Source: JAAAOZ01 sp964496595
Lineage (GTDB): Bacteria > Chloroflexota > Anaerolineae > B4-G1 > SLSP01
Assembly: GCA_964496595.1 (NCBI GenBank)
Contig: CAZCAI010000239.1
Coordinates: forward strand, 1-5,122
Direction of reading: 5' to 3'
Length of the DNA stretch: 5,122 nt
This document shows positions 1 through 5,095 of the stretch, piece after piece. The notes under the pieces were generated by a model. That model worked only from the letters and a program-made list of their open reading frames with translations. It was not told where the DNA came from and made no database searches. Positions within the stretch are counted from its first letter, which is position 1. The number at the start of each line of letters is the position of its first letter. Made by a program: the position numbers and the translations under genes.

Positions 1-21
1 ATTTCGGTTCAGATCTAAAGT

Positions 22-50
22 CTCACAAAGAGGTACAGTTCTCTTATGAT
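22..50 (+). promoter_or_regulatory. Candidate sigma-70-type promoter with inverted repeat in the spacer
   Basis: A -35-like CTCACA (22-27; four of six bases match TTGACA) is separated by 17 bp from a -10-like TATGAT (45-50; five of six match TATAAT). The spacer contains the inverted repeat AAGAG-N8-CTCTT (28-45). A dyad between -35 and -10 is where MerR-family metal regulators bind, although their promoters usually have a longer 19-20 bp spacer, so this is only suggestive. It lies 80 bp upstream of the small membrane peptide gene and would drive that gene and the metal ATPase. Weaker -10-like hexamers occur at 101-106 (TAGAAT) and 107-112 (CATAAT), but I see no convincing -35 for them. Confidence 0.3.
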
Positions 51-129
51 TATCCATCTGCTTAATCTGCTGAGATAGAGGCATAAAACTGTCTGGTAGG
101 TAGAATCATAATTTCAATGGAGGTGTAAG

Positions 130-240
130 ATGATGGTCAGCGGGGTATTTCTGTTGCTGGGTGGATTGATCTTGGTTGTGTTGATAATTGGCGTCATCGT
201 GGGCATCGCTTTGCTGATGTCTCGGCAAGGTGATGACTAA
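130..240 (+). CDS. Small single-span membrane peptide (36 aa) upstream of metal ATPase
   Basis: This 36-residue frame is too short for most gene callers but has strong support: GGAGGT (119-124) sits 5 nt before the ATG at 130. A second ATG follows at once (133), so the true start could be either. The peptide is almost entirely one hydrophobic helix, about residues 3-30, rich in Gly, Val, Leu and Ile. It contains a GxxxG helix-packing motif (GVIVG, residues 21-25) and ends in a short polar tail, SRQGDD. There is no cysteine or histidine, so it should not bind metal itself. The next gene is a P1B-type metal ATPase starting 104 nt downstream on the same strand with no convincing terminator between, so co-transcription is likely. 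By analogy with small subunits of other P-type ATPases (KdpF, sarcolipin-like peptides) it could modulate the pump; that is inference. I do not recognise the family. It could also be an unrelated small membrane protein. Confidence 0.65.
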   Translation: MMVSGVFLLLGGLILVVLIIGVIVGIALLMSRQGDD

Positions 241-243
241 CTA

Positions 244-287
244 GGCGCCGTTTTTCAGCAGCATCGAGCGCTGCCATCGATGGCGCC
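244..287 (+). other. Nested inverted repeats between small peptide and ATPase genes
   Basis: In the 104-nt gap between the two genes, GGCGCC at 244-249 can pair with GGCGCC at 282-287. Inside that, GCAGC (258-262) pairs with GCTGC (270-274) around a 7-nt loop, and CCATCGATGG (274-283) is a perfect 10-bp palindrome. As RNA this could fold into a small structured element ahead of the ATPase start at 345. No U-run follows the outer stem, so it does not look like an intrinsic terminator. A role in differential expression or mRNA processing is possible but unproven, and GC-rich DNA forms short stems by chance. Confidence 0.3.
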
Positions 288-335
288 GGCAGAGTGAAAA
301 GTGGCATCTGGATCAAGGTGATCACGTCGAAATGT

Positions 336-341
336 GAGGAG
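336..341 (+). promoter_or_regulatory. Ribosome binding site supporting the ATPase start at 345
   Basis: GAGGAG lies 3 nt before ATG 345. The spacing is slightly short, but it is the only purine-rich site near any in-frame start. The upstream in-frame GTG at 294 has no comparable site, which is why 345 was chosen. Confidence 0.5.
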
Positions 342-344
342 AAG

Positions 345-2768
345 ATGGTCGATAAGCTAAAACTCGAAATTCCCGTACTCCTGCCGGAAAGCAGCGCGTG
401 CCCGGATTGTGTCCAGCGTCTCCAAGAGGCGCTGCGCTTGCGCAAAGGCATCGAGGAGGCGCACGTGGATCAGAGCGGCGATCCGTCGCGCCTTTGCTTG
501 CACTACGATCCTAACCTGATCTCGCTGGCGGAGCTGGAGCGGCAGGCGCGCCAGGAAGGCATTACCATTCAGCAGCGCTACCGCCACCGCGATCTGCGCG
601 TGGAAGGGATGGACTGCGCCGATTGCGCGCTCAAGCTGGAGAAGGGCGTGGGGCAGTTGGATGGCGTCTTTCACACCGCCGTGGATTTCGCCTCGGCCAA
701 GATGCGCGTGGAATACGACGTGGAGCAGGTGGAGCAGCGCGACATCATCGGGCGCGTGCGGCGCATGGGCTACAATATAGATGAAGAAGATGTGAGTTCC
801 GAGGCGGGGCCGGGCGGCCTGCGCGGATTTTTGTCCTTCATGTGGGGCAAGCGCCGCAATATGATGACGTTGGCCGCCGGCGCGCTGATCTTGCTGGCCT
901 TCGCTCTGCATCTGTCGGGGCTGTTGGCGGCTCATCAATGGGGCCTCCATGCGATCTACGCTTTGGCCATTATGATCGGCGGCTTCGATGTGGCGTACAA
1001 GGGCGTCGTCGGCGTGTGGATCAACCGCGAGCTGGACATCAACTTCCTGATGACGGTGGCGGCCCTGGGCGCGGCGGCCATCGGCGCCTGGGAGGAGGGC
1101 GCGCTGGTCGTCTTCCTCTTCAGCCTGGGCGAGACGCTGGAGGGCTACACGATGGATCGCGCGCGCAACGCCATCCGCTCGCTGATGGCGCTGGCCCCGG
1201 CGGAAGCCACGCTGCTGCGCGAGGGGGCGCAGGCGCGCGTCCCGGTGGAGGAGCTATCCGTGGGCGATGTGATCCTCGTCCGGCCGGGCGAGCGCGTGCC
1301 AATGGACGGCATCGTGCGCCGGGGCGCGTCGGCGGTTGACCAGGCGCCGATCACGGGCGAGAGCATCCCCGCGCCGAAAGACCCCGGGGCGGAGGTCTTC
1401 GCCGGCTCCATCAACGGGCCGGGCGCGCTGGAGATCGAGGTCACCCGCCGCGCCGAGGACAACACCATCAGCCGCATCATCCACATGGTCGAGCAAGCCC
1501 AGGCGCAGAAGGCGCCCTCGCAGCGCTGGGTGGACGTCTTCGCCCGCTATTACACGCCCCTCGTCGTGGGGCTGGCCGTGCTCGTCGCCGCCGTGCCGCC
1601 GCTGTTCTTCGATCAGCCGCTCATAGGCCATCAGGGCTGGCTCTATCGCGCGCTTTCGCTGCTGATCATCGCCTGTCCCTGCGCGCTGGTGATCTCCACG
1701 CCGGTGAGCATCGTCAGCGCGATCAGCAGCGCGGCCCGCAGCGGCGTGTTGATCAAGGGCGGCACCTACCTGGAGGCGGCCGGTCGCCTGCGGGTGATGG
1801 CCTTCGATAAGACGGGCACGCTGACCTACGGCCAGCCGGAGGTGACGGATGTGATCCCGAATCCCGCCTTGGCAACCGGCGACGATCCGCTGAAGTTGGC
1901 CGCGATGGTCGAGCGCCGGAGCGAGCATCCGCTGGCGCGCGCCGTCGTCCGCGCCGCCGAGGAGCGGGGTGTCGAGTTTACACCGCTTGAAGAAGCAATC
2001 GAAGTCGAAGTCGAGGCGCTCAGTGGGCGGGGCGTCCGCGCTGCGCTGAACGGCGGCGCCCGGCAGATTTACGTCGGGAATCGCGCCTTATTTAATGAAG
2101 TGAGCATCGCTATTCCGAAGGAATTGCTGGCCCAAGCGCGGGCGTTGGAGGATGACGGCAAGACCGTGATGGTGGTCGCGACCACGACCGACGGGCGGGC
2201 ATCGGTGGCCGGCCTGGTCGCCGTCGCCGACACGGTGCGGCCCAACGCGCGCGAGGTGGTGGCCGCGCTCAAGCGGGTGGGCATCCGCCGGACGGTGATG
2301 CTCACGGGGGATAACGAGCGCACGGCGGCGGCCATCGCTGGCCAGGCCGGGATCGATGAGTTCCGCGCCAACCTGTTGCCCGATGAGAAGGTCGCCGCCA
2401 TCGAAGCGCTGCTGGCCGAGTACGAGCAGGCGGCGATGGTGGGCGACGGCATCAACGATGCGCCGGCGCTGGCGCGGGCCACGGTCGGCATCGCGATGGG
2501 CGGCGCCGGCACGGATCAGGCGCTGGAGACCGCCGACATCGCGCTGATGGCCGACAACCTGGACAACATCCCCTACGCCATCCGCCTGAGCCGCCGGACG
2601 CTGCGCATCGTGCGCCAGAATTTGGGCCTGAGCCTGGCGATCAAGGCGCTCTTTATGGCGCTGGCCCTCCCCGGCCTGGCCACGCTGTGGATGGCCGTCT
2701 TCGCCGACGTAGGCGCCTCGCTCATCGTCATCCTGAACGGGATGCGCCTGCTGCGGCATCGAGCGTAA
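345..2768 (+). CDS. zntA: P1B-2-type heavy-metal (Zn/Cd/Pb) exporting ATPase
   Basis: An 807-residue inner-membrane pump that hydrolyses ATP to export soft divalent metals, most likely Zn2+, Cd2+ or Pb2+. Two HMA-like metal-binding domains lead the protein: a degenerate one with CPDC (19-22) and a canonical one with GMDCADC (Cys 91 and 94); the Asp before the first Cys is typical of Zn/Cd rather than Cu pumps. Membrane pairs follow at about 174-221 and 231-266, the actuator TGES at 337-340, a third pair at about 404-458 with the transport motif CPC (444-446), the phosphorylated Asp 488 in DKTGT, the nucleotide-domain HP (528-529) and GRG (561-563), TGD (654-656) and GDGIND (700-705). The last helix pair carries Lys 767 and Asp 788, 21 residues apart as in E. 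coli ZntA (K693, D714), and Glu 263 matches the ZntA metal-ligand Glu in the GExLEG stretch. All catalytic motifs are intact and the length is normal. ATG 345 is preferred over GTG 294 (17 residues longer) because of GAGGAG at 336-341 and because the HMA fold begins just after it. The class is certain; which metal is exported is not. cadA is an equally valid name. Confidence 0.95.
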   Translation: MVDKLKLEIPVLLPESSACPDCVQRLQEALRLRKGIEEAHVDQSGDPSRLCLHYDPNLISLAELERQARQEGITIQQRYRHRDLRVEGMDCADCALKLEKGVGQLDGVFHTAVDFASAKMRVEYDVEQVEQRDIIGRVRRMGYNIDEEDVSSEAGPGGLRGFLSFMWGKRRNMMTLAAGALILLAFALHLSGLLAAHQWGLHAIYALAIMIGGFDVAYKGVVGVWINRELDINFLMTVAALGAAAIGAWEEGALVVFLFSLGETLEGYTMDRARNAIRSLMALAPAEATLLREGAQARVPVEELSVGDVILVRPGERVPMDGIVRRGASAVDQAPITGESIPAPKDPGAEVFAGSINGPGALEIEVTRRAEDNTISRIIHMVEQAQAQKAPSQRWVDVFARYYTPLVVGLAVLVAAVPPLFFDQPLIGHQGWLYRALSLLIIACPCALVISTPVSIVSAISSAARSGVLIKGGTYLEAAGRLRVMAFDKTGTLTYGQPEVTDVIPNPALATGDDPLKLAAMVERRSEHPLARAVVRAAEERGVEFTPLEEAIEVEVEALSGRGVRAALNGGARQIYVGNRALFNEVSIAIPKELLAQARALEDDGKTVMVVATTTDGRASVAGLVAVADTVRPNAREVVAALKRVGIRRTVMLTGDNERTAAAIAGQAGIDEFRANLLPDEKVAAIEALLAEYEQAAMVGDGINDAPALARATVGIAMGGAGTDQALETADIALMADNLDNIPYAIRLSRRTLRIVRQNLGLSLAIKALFMALALPGLATLWMAVFADVGASLIVILNGMRLLRHRA

Positions 2769-2773
2769 GCTCT

Positions 2774-2801
2774 GCAATTCGCAATTCTAAATTCACAACT
2801 C
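2774..2801 (+). repeat. Four tandem heptamer repeats (consensus nnAATTC)
   Basis: Between the ATPase stop and the next ribosome binding site lie four consecutive 7-bp units: GCAATTC, GCAATTC, TAAATTC and ACAACTC. The first two are identical; the later ones keep the AAnTC core. They fill nearly the whole 48-bp gap and end 2 nt before the Shine-Dalgarno sequence. This resembles the short tandemly repeated heptamers (STRR) described in cyanobacterial intergenic regions and seen in other phyla. Function is unknown. The AT-rich run may keep the ribosome binding site unstructured. Four short units could be chance, but the perfect 7-bp phase argues against it. Confidence 0.6.
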
Positions 2802-2803
2802 TT

Positions 2804-2809
2804 GGAGGA
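2804..2809 (+). promoter_or_regulatory. Strong ribosome binding site fixing the glycosidase start at 2817
   Basis: GGAGGA lies 7 nt before ATG 2817, an ideal spacing. A longer reading frame opening with TTG at 2802 would place the start codon on top of this site, so 2817 is the start. Confidence 0.8.
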
Positions 2810-2816
2810 ATATTCG

Positions 2817-4631
2817 ATGTCAAAACCCACGTGGTCGTTCTTGGTCGTTATTACCCTGGTTGGCATGTTGTGCTTGGCCGCGCCGGTGGCGGCGCATGCC
2901 ACGCAGGAATCCCAGGGCGAAGATCCGCCGCATCTGGGCTATGGGATGATGTTAGCTTATCCGCCTACTTACGTATCCCAGACGGCGGAGGCCGGGTTCG
3001 ATTGGTTCAAGTACTTCCTGTACTGGAATCAAGTTGAGCCGCAGAAGGATGGCGTCTACGACTGGACGCCGGTGGATACGCAGATGGGTTGGGCGTGCCA
3101 GTCGGGACTCAACATGCTCATCCGGGTGGAGCGGGATAGCGAGGATTGGACGCCGATTCAGGATGCGGAGATGGCGGGGTGGGAGGCTTTCTTCCGGGCG
3201 CTGGCCGAGCGCATTGACGCACGGCGCGCGGCGTGCGGGTATCGTTTCCGCGTGGCGCTGGAGATCTGGAACGAGCCGAATCTCGATTTTCAGTGGCATC
3301 ATCAGCCGCTCGATCCCGCGCGCTACACGGAGATGGTGCGGCGCGCGTACACGGGCGCGAAGGCCGGCTCGCCTCACATCCTCATCGTCGCCGGGAGCCT
3401 CGCGCCGACGGGCGGGACCGGCGATGGCCGCGCGATGGATGATGTGGTCTACCTCGAAGCGATGTATGACGCCGGCCTGCGCGGCTACTTCGATGCGGTG
3501 AGCATCCACAACTACGGCTACGGCGGCCCGCCGGAGGATAAGGTGTGGGGCAGCGGCCTTCTCAACTTCCGCCGCGCCGAGGACATCCGCGCGGTGATGG
3601 TCGCGCGCGGCGATGCGGATAAGCCGGTCTGGGGCACGGAGTTCGGCTGGCTGTTGGATGAGGGAGCGTGCGTGGGCCATTGGGAGGGGATGGGCTTCGC
3701 GTGGCAGCGCGTCTCCGAGGCGCAACAGGCCGACTACCTCACGCGCGCTTTCGCCTACGCGGACGCCAACTGGCCGTGGATGGAGGTGATGATTGTTTCT
3801 AACTTGGATTTCAGTTCGGTGCCGTGGTATGCGCCGTGCGATCCCCTGCGCTATTTCGCCGTGCTCAACGCCGATAACACGCCGCGCCTGGCCTACACCG
3901 CGCTGCAATCGATGCCCAAGCGTCGGCGAGATTGGGGCGTCTGGGGGATGGCGGCGGAACCGGCGGCGCTGGCCTGGGAGATGCGGCTTGCCGAGCGTCG
4001 CGTGCTCACCTCCGCCGTGACGATTGCCAACACCGGCGAGCAGCCGTTCACGTGGACCGTTGCGACGCATGCGGACGCCTTCACGCTCGGCGGCGCGCCG
4101 GATGGGCGGGCCGAGAAGTTGCACGTCACGGCGGACGCGCGCGCCTTGCCCGTTGGCGTGCATCGCGGCGTCATCACCATCACCGCCGCCTCGGAACACG
4201 TACCCCAAAGCCCGATCACCCTGCCCGTCACCGTCGAGGTCACCTCCACGTGGGGCATGGCCGTGACGCCGCCCGCGCTCTCGTGGATGCTCCCAGTTTC
4301 GGAGACGCGCCTGCTCACCGCCGACCTCACGGTGGAGAACACGGGCGATCAGCCCTTCGAGTGGCAGGTCGCGGCGCAGTCGCCCGTGCTCGACATCACC
4401 ACCGTGCCCACGAGCAGTTGGGGGCCGACCGGCACGCTGACCTTACAGGCGGACGTCTTCCGCGTCTTCGTCGATCCGCGCGGGCTGCCCGCCGGCTCGT
4501 ACACGGGCGCTTTGACCGTCACCACCGTGCCGACCTCCGTGCCTGGCAGTCCCTTCGTCGTGCCCCTGCGCGTGCATCTTGTTGAGCAGATCTACCCCGT
4601 GTATTTGCCGCTCGTCGTGCGGGGCAATTGA
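2817..4631 (+). CDS. Secreted clan GH-A glycosidase-like protein with two BACON-like repeats
   Basis: A 604-residue exported protein. Residues 1-28 form a signal peptide: short basic start, hydrophobic core at about 7-26, likely cleavage after AHA (26-28). I see no lipobox. Residues about 35-365 look like a (beta/alpha)8 glycoside hydrolase of clan GH-A, resembling GH39- or GH5-type enzymes: WNEPN gives the probable acid/base Glu 153, SIHNYGY lies at 230-236, and WGTEFGW gives the probable nucleophile Glu 275, a normal separation for the clan. Four cysteines (94, 140, 285, 341) could form disulfides outside the cell. Residues about 373-475 and 478-587 are two related Ig-like repeats, each opening with WGMA and containing NTGxQPFxW, then a late beta-strand stretch (GVHRGVITIT, GSYTGALTVT); this fits BACON-like carbohydrate- or surface-binding modules. 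The protein ends in IYPVYLPLVVRGN, resembling C-termini I recall from exported Chloroflexota proteins. Substrate is unknown; a plant or microbial polysaccharide is a guess. Start set by GGAGGA at 2804-2809. It follows the ATPase by 48 bp and is closed by a terminator at 4687. Confidence 0.85.
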   Translation: MSKPTWSFLVVITLVGMLCLAAPVAAHATQESQGEDPPHLGYGMMLAYPPTYVSQTAEAGFDWFKYFLYWNQVEPQKDGVYDWTPVDTQMGWACQSGLNMLIRVERDSEDWTPIQDAEMAGWEAFFRALAERIDARRAACGYRFRVALEIWNEPNLDFQWHHQPLDPARYTEMVRRAYTGAKAGSPHILIVAGSLAPTGGTGDGRAMDDVVYLEAMYDAGLRGYFDAVSIHNYGYGGPPEDKVWGSGLLNFRRAEDIRAVMVARGDADKPVWGTEFGWLLDEGACVGHWEGMGFAWQRVSEAQQADYLTRAFAYADANWPWMEVMIVSNLDFSSVPWYAPCDPLRYFAVLNADNTPRLAYTALQSMPKRRRDWGVWGMAAEPAALAWEMRLAERRVLTSAVTIANTGEQPFTWTVATHADAFTLGGAPDGRAEKLHVTADARALPVGVHRGVITITAASEHVPQSPITLPVTVEVTSTWGMAVTPPALSWMLPVSETRLLTADLTVENTGDQPFEWQVAAQSPVLDITTVPTSSWGPTGTLTLQADVFRVFVDPRGLPAGSYTGALTVTTVPTSVPGSPFVVPLRVHLVEQIYPVYLPLVVRGN

Positions 4632-4686
4632 TCCGCGCGCCGGCTGCGGCATCGAGCAGAGGCGCTCCCGCCAAAGCCTAAACCCT

Positions 4687-4724
4687 CCGCCACTGAGCAA
4701 GTTTCGCTCGGTGGCGGTTTTGTT
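4687..4724 (+). terminator. Strong rho-independent terminator after the glycosidase gene
   Basis: A 12-bp stem, CCGCCACTGAGC (4687-4698) with GCTCGGTGGCGG (4706-4717), has a 7-nt loop and one G-U wobble as its only imperfection. It is followed by TTTTGTT (4718-4724). It lies 55 nt after the glycosidase stop and marks the end of the first transcription unit. The 55 nt between (4632-4686) contain no gene I can support. Confidence 0.9.
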
Positions 4725-4752
4725 GCGGGGGTGATTCCGGCAATTCTTACAG

Positions 4753-4780
4753 TAGACAACTCCCTTGTTTTTGGTAAACT
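4753..4780 (+). promoter_or_regulatory. Candidate promoter of the response-regulator remnant
   Basis: TAGACA (4753-4758; five of six match TTGACA) is followed after 16 bp by TAAACT (4775-4780; four of six match TATAAT). It lies in an AT-rich stretch directly after the terminator and 40 bp before the start at 4820. TATCAT at 4780-4785 is a better -10 by sequence but is 21 bp from TAGACA. Confidence 0.4.
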
Positions 4781-4819
4781 ATCATCGTTGTCAGAAATTG
4801 ATTACGCAGGGGAGGGTAA

Positions 4820-4993
4820 ATGAAGATTCGCGTCGTGTTGGTCGATGACCATCCGCCGACGCGCCAGGGGATTCGCGCGGCGCCGGGCATCGCATTGCGC
4901 AAACTGGACGTGGCGTCCCGATTGGCGGCCGTAGCGTGGGTTCATGATCATATTCCCGCTGACCTGTGGGATGACGAGGCCCAAGCGACCTAG
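4820..4993 (+). pseudogene. Truncated NarL/FixJ-type response regulator (57 codons)
   Basis: The frame starts at ATG 4820 behind GGGGAGGG (4809-4816). Its first ~20 residues, MKIRVVLVDDHPPTRQGIRA, are the classic first strand and first helix of a response regulator receiver domain, with the acidic pair Asp 9-Asp 10 that binds Mg2+. An intact NarL-type protein has about 200-220 residues; here the stop is at codon 58. The phosphorylated Asp (near residue 54), the conserved Thr/Ser and Lys, and the LuxR-type DNA-binding domain are all absent. Residues 23-57, ending AWVHDHIPADLWDDEAQAT, do not resemble the expected receiver sequence and I could not find its continuation in the other forward frames, so an internal deletion is more likely than a simple frameshift. 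Promoter and ribosome binding site look intact, so a short peptide could still be made. The stop codon TAG lies inside the first CCTAGG box of the downstream array. The alternative, a functional mini-protein, cannot be excluded. Confidence 0.55.
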
Positions 4994-5031
4994 GGAAATC
5001 CCTAGGGAGCAAACCAGGGTTTTCCCTAGGG
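4989..5031 (+). repeat. Palindromic CCCTAGGG box array with 12-bp period (candidate operator)
   Basis: AGGG occurs at 4992, 5004, 5016 and 5028, exactly every 12 bp. Two boxes are the same perfect 10-bp palindrome, TCCCTAGGGA (4999-5008 and 5023-5032). The first box (4989-4995, CCTAGGG) is near-complete and the third (5014-5019, CCAGGG) is half-degenerate. Read another way, the array is two tandem copies of AGGG-N4-CCCTAGGGA (4992-5008 and 5016-5032), 24 bp apart, each followed by a CAAACC-containing tail. The last box runs into the -35 of a predicted promoter. Regularly phased palindromes at this position are typical of binding sites for a dimeric or oligomeric regulator. The regulator is unknown; no known consensus that I recall matches. 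Confidence 0.7.
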
Positions 5032-5057
5032 ACAAACCTCTGAGCGTATGTTATATT
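5029..5057 (+). promoter_or_regulatory. Candidate promoter overlapping the palindrome array
   Basis: GGGACA (5029-5034; four of six match TTGACA) is followed after 17 bp by TATATT (5052-5057; five of six match TATAAT). The -35 shares its first three bases with the last CCCTAGGG box, so a protein bound there would touch or block RNA polymerase. The expected start of transcription, near 5064, leaves a short leader before the gene at 5096. Confidence 0.45.
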
Positions 5058-5085
5058 AAGCTTGTCGTTGGGTAATCTAACTAAC

Positions 5086-5095
5086 AAGGAGGTGA
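5086..5095 (+). promoter_or_regulatory. Near-perfect Shine-Dalgarno sequence
   Basis: AAGGAGGTGA is fully complementary to the 3' end of 16S rRNA (TCACCTCCTT). ATG 5096 follows with only 3 nt after GGAGG; the in-frame GTG at 5099 has 6 nt. Either could be used, giving proteins that differ by one residue. Confidence 0.7.

Noticed and set aside
3..65. Open stretch at the left edge that could be the tail of an upstream gene
   Set aside because: Two of the three forward frames stay open for tens of bases, but no similarity, codon bias or start is visible, and the stretch is AT-rich like a leader. It cannot be supported.
244..255. Possible terminator: GGCGCCG followed by TTTTT after the small peptide gene
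   Set aside because: GGCGCC is self-complementary without a loop, and the best upstream partner (CGGC, 223-226) gives only a 4-bp stem. Termination here is unlikely.
294..344. Upstream GTG start adding 17 residues to the ATPase
   Set aside because: No Shine-Dalgarno precedes 294, and the extra residues precede the HMA fold, while ATG 345 has GAGGAG just upstream.
842..1339. Plus-strand frame of 165 codons inside the ATPase gene
   Set aside because: It is out of frame with the ATPase, rich in Arg and Gly, and has no domain; the ATPase frame across it holds membrane helices and actuator motifs.
2802..2816. TTG start adding 5 residues to the glycosidase
   Set aside because: It overlaps the ribosome binding site at 2804-2809, and the signal peptide begins properly at 2817.
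2952..4208. Long open frame on the minus strand (418 codons) opposite the glycosidase gene
   Set aside because: Composition is Arg/His/Ala-rich with no recognisable domain, and it lies opposite a clear gene with signal peptide, catalytic motifs and ribosome binding site. It is a GC-rich shadow frame, as are the minus frames at 357-950, 1254-1928 and 2088-2777.
4989..5031. CCCTAGGG boxes as a CRISPR array or telomere-like repeat
   Set aside because: Units are about 12 or 24 bp with no spacers of CRISPR length, only four boxes are present, and the pattern is palindromic rather than a directional telomere repeat. A regulatory array fits better.
4791..5087. Minus-strand frames of 98 and 77 codons opposite the response-regulator remnant
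   Set aside because: They read through promoter and repeat sequence, show no domain, and lie opposite a clear receiver-domain start with a ribosome binding site.
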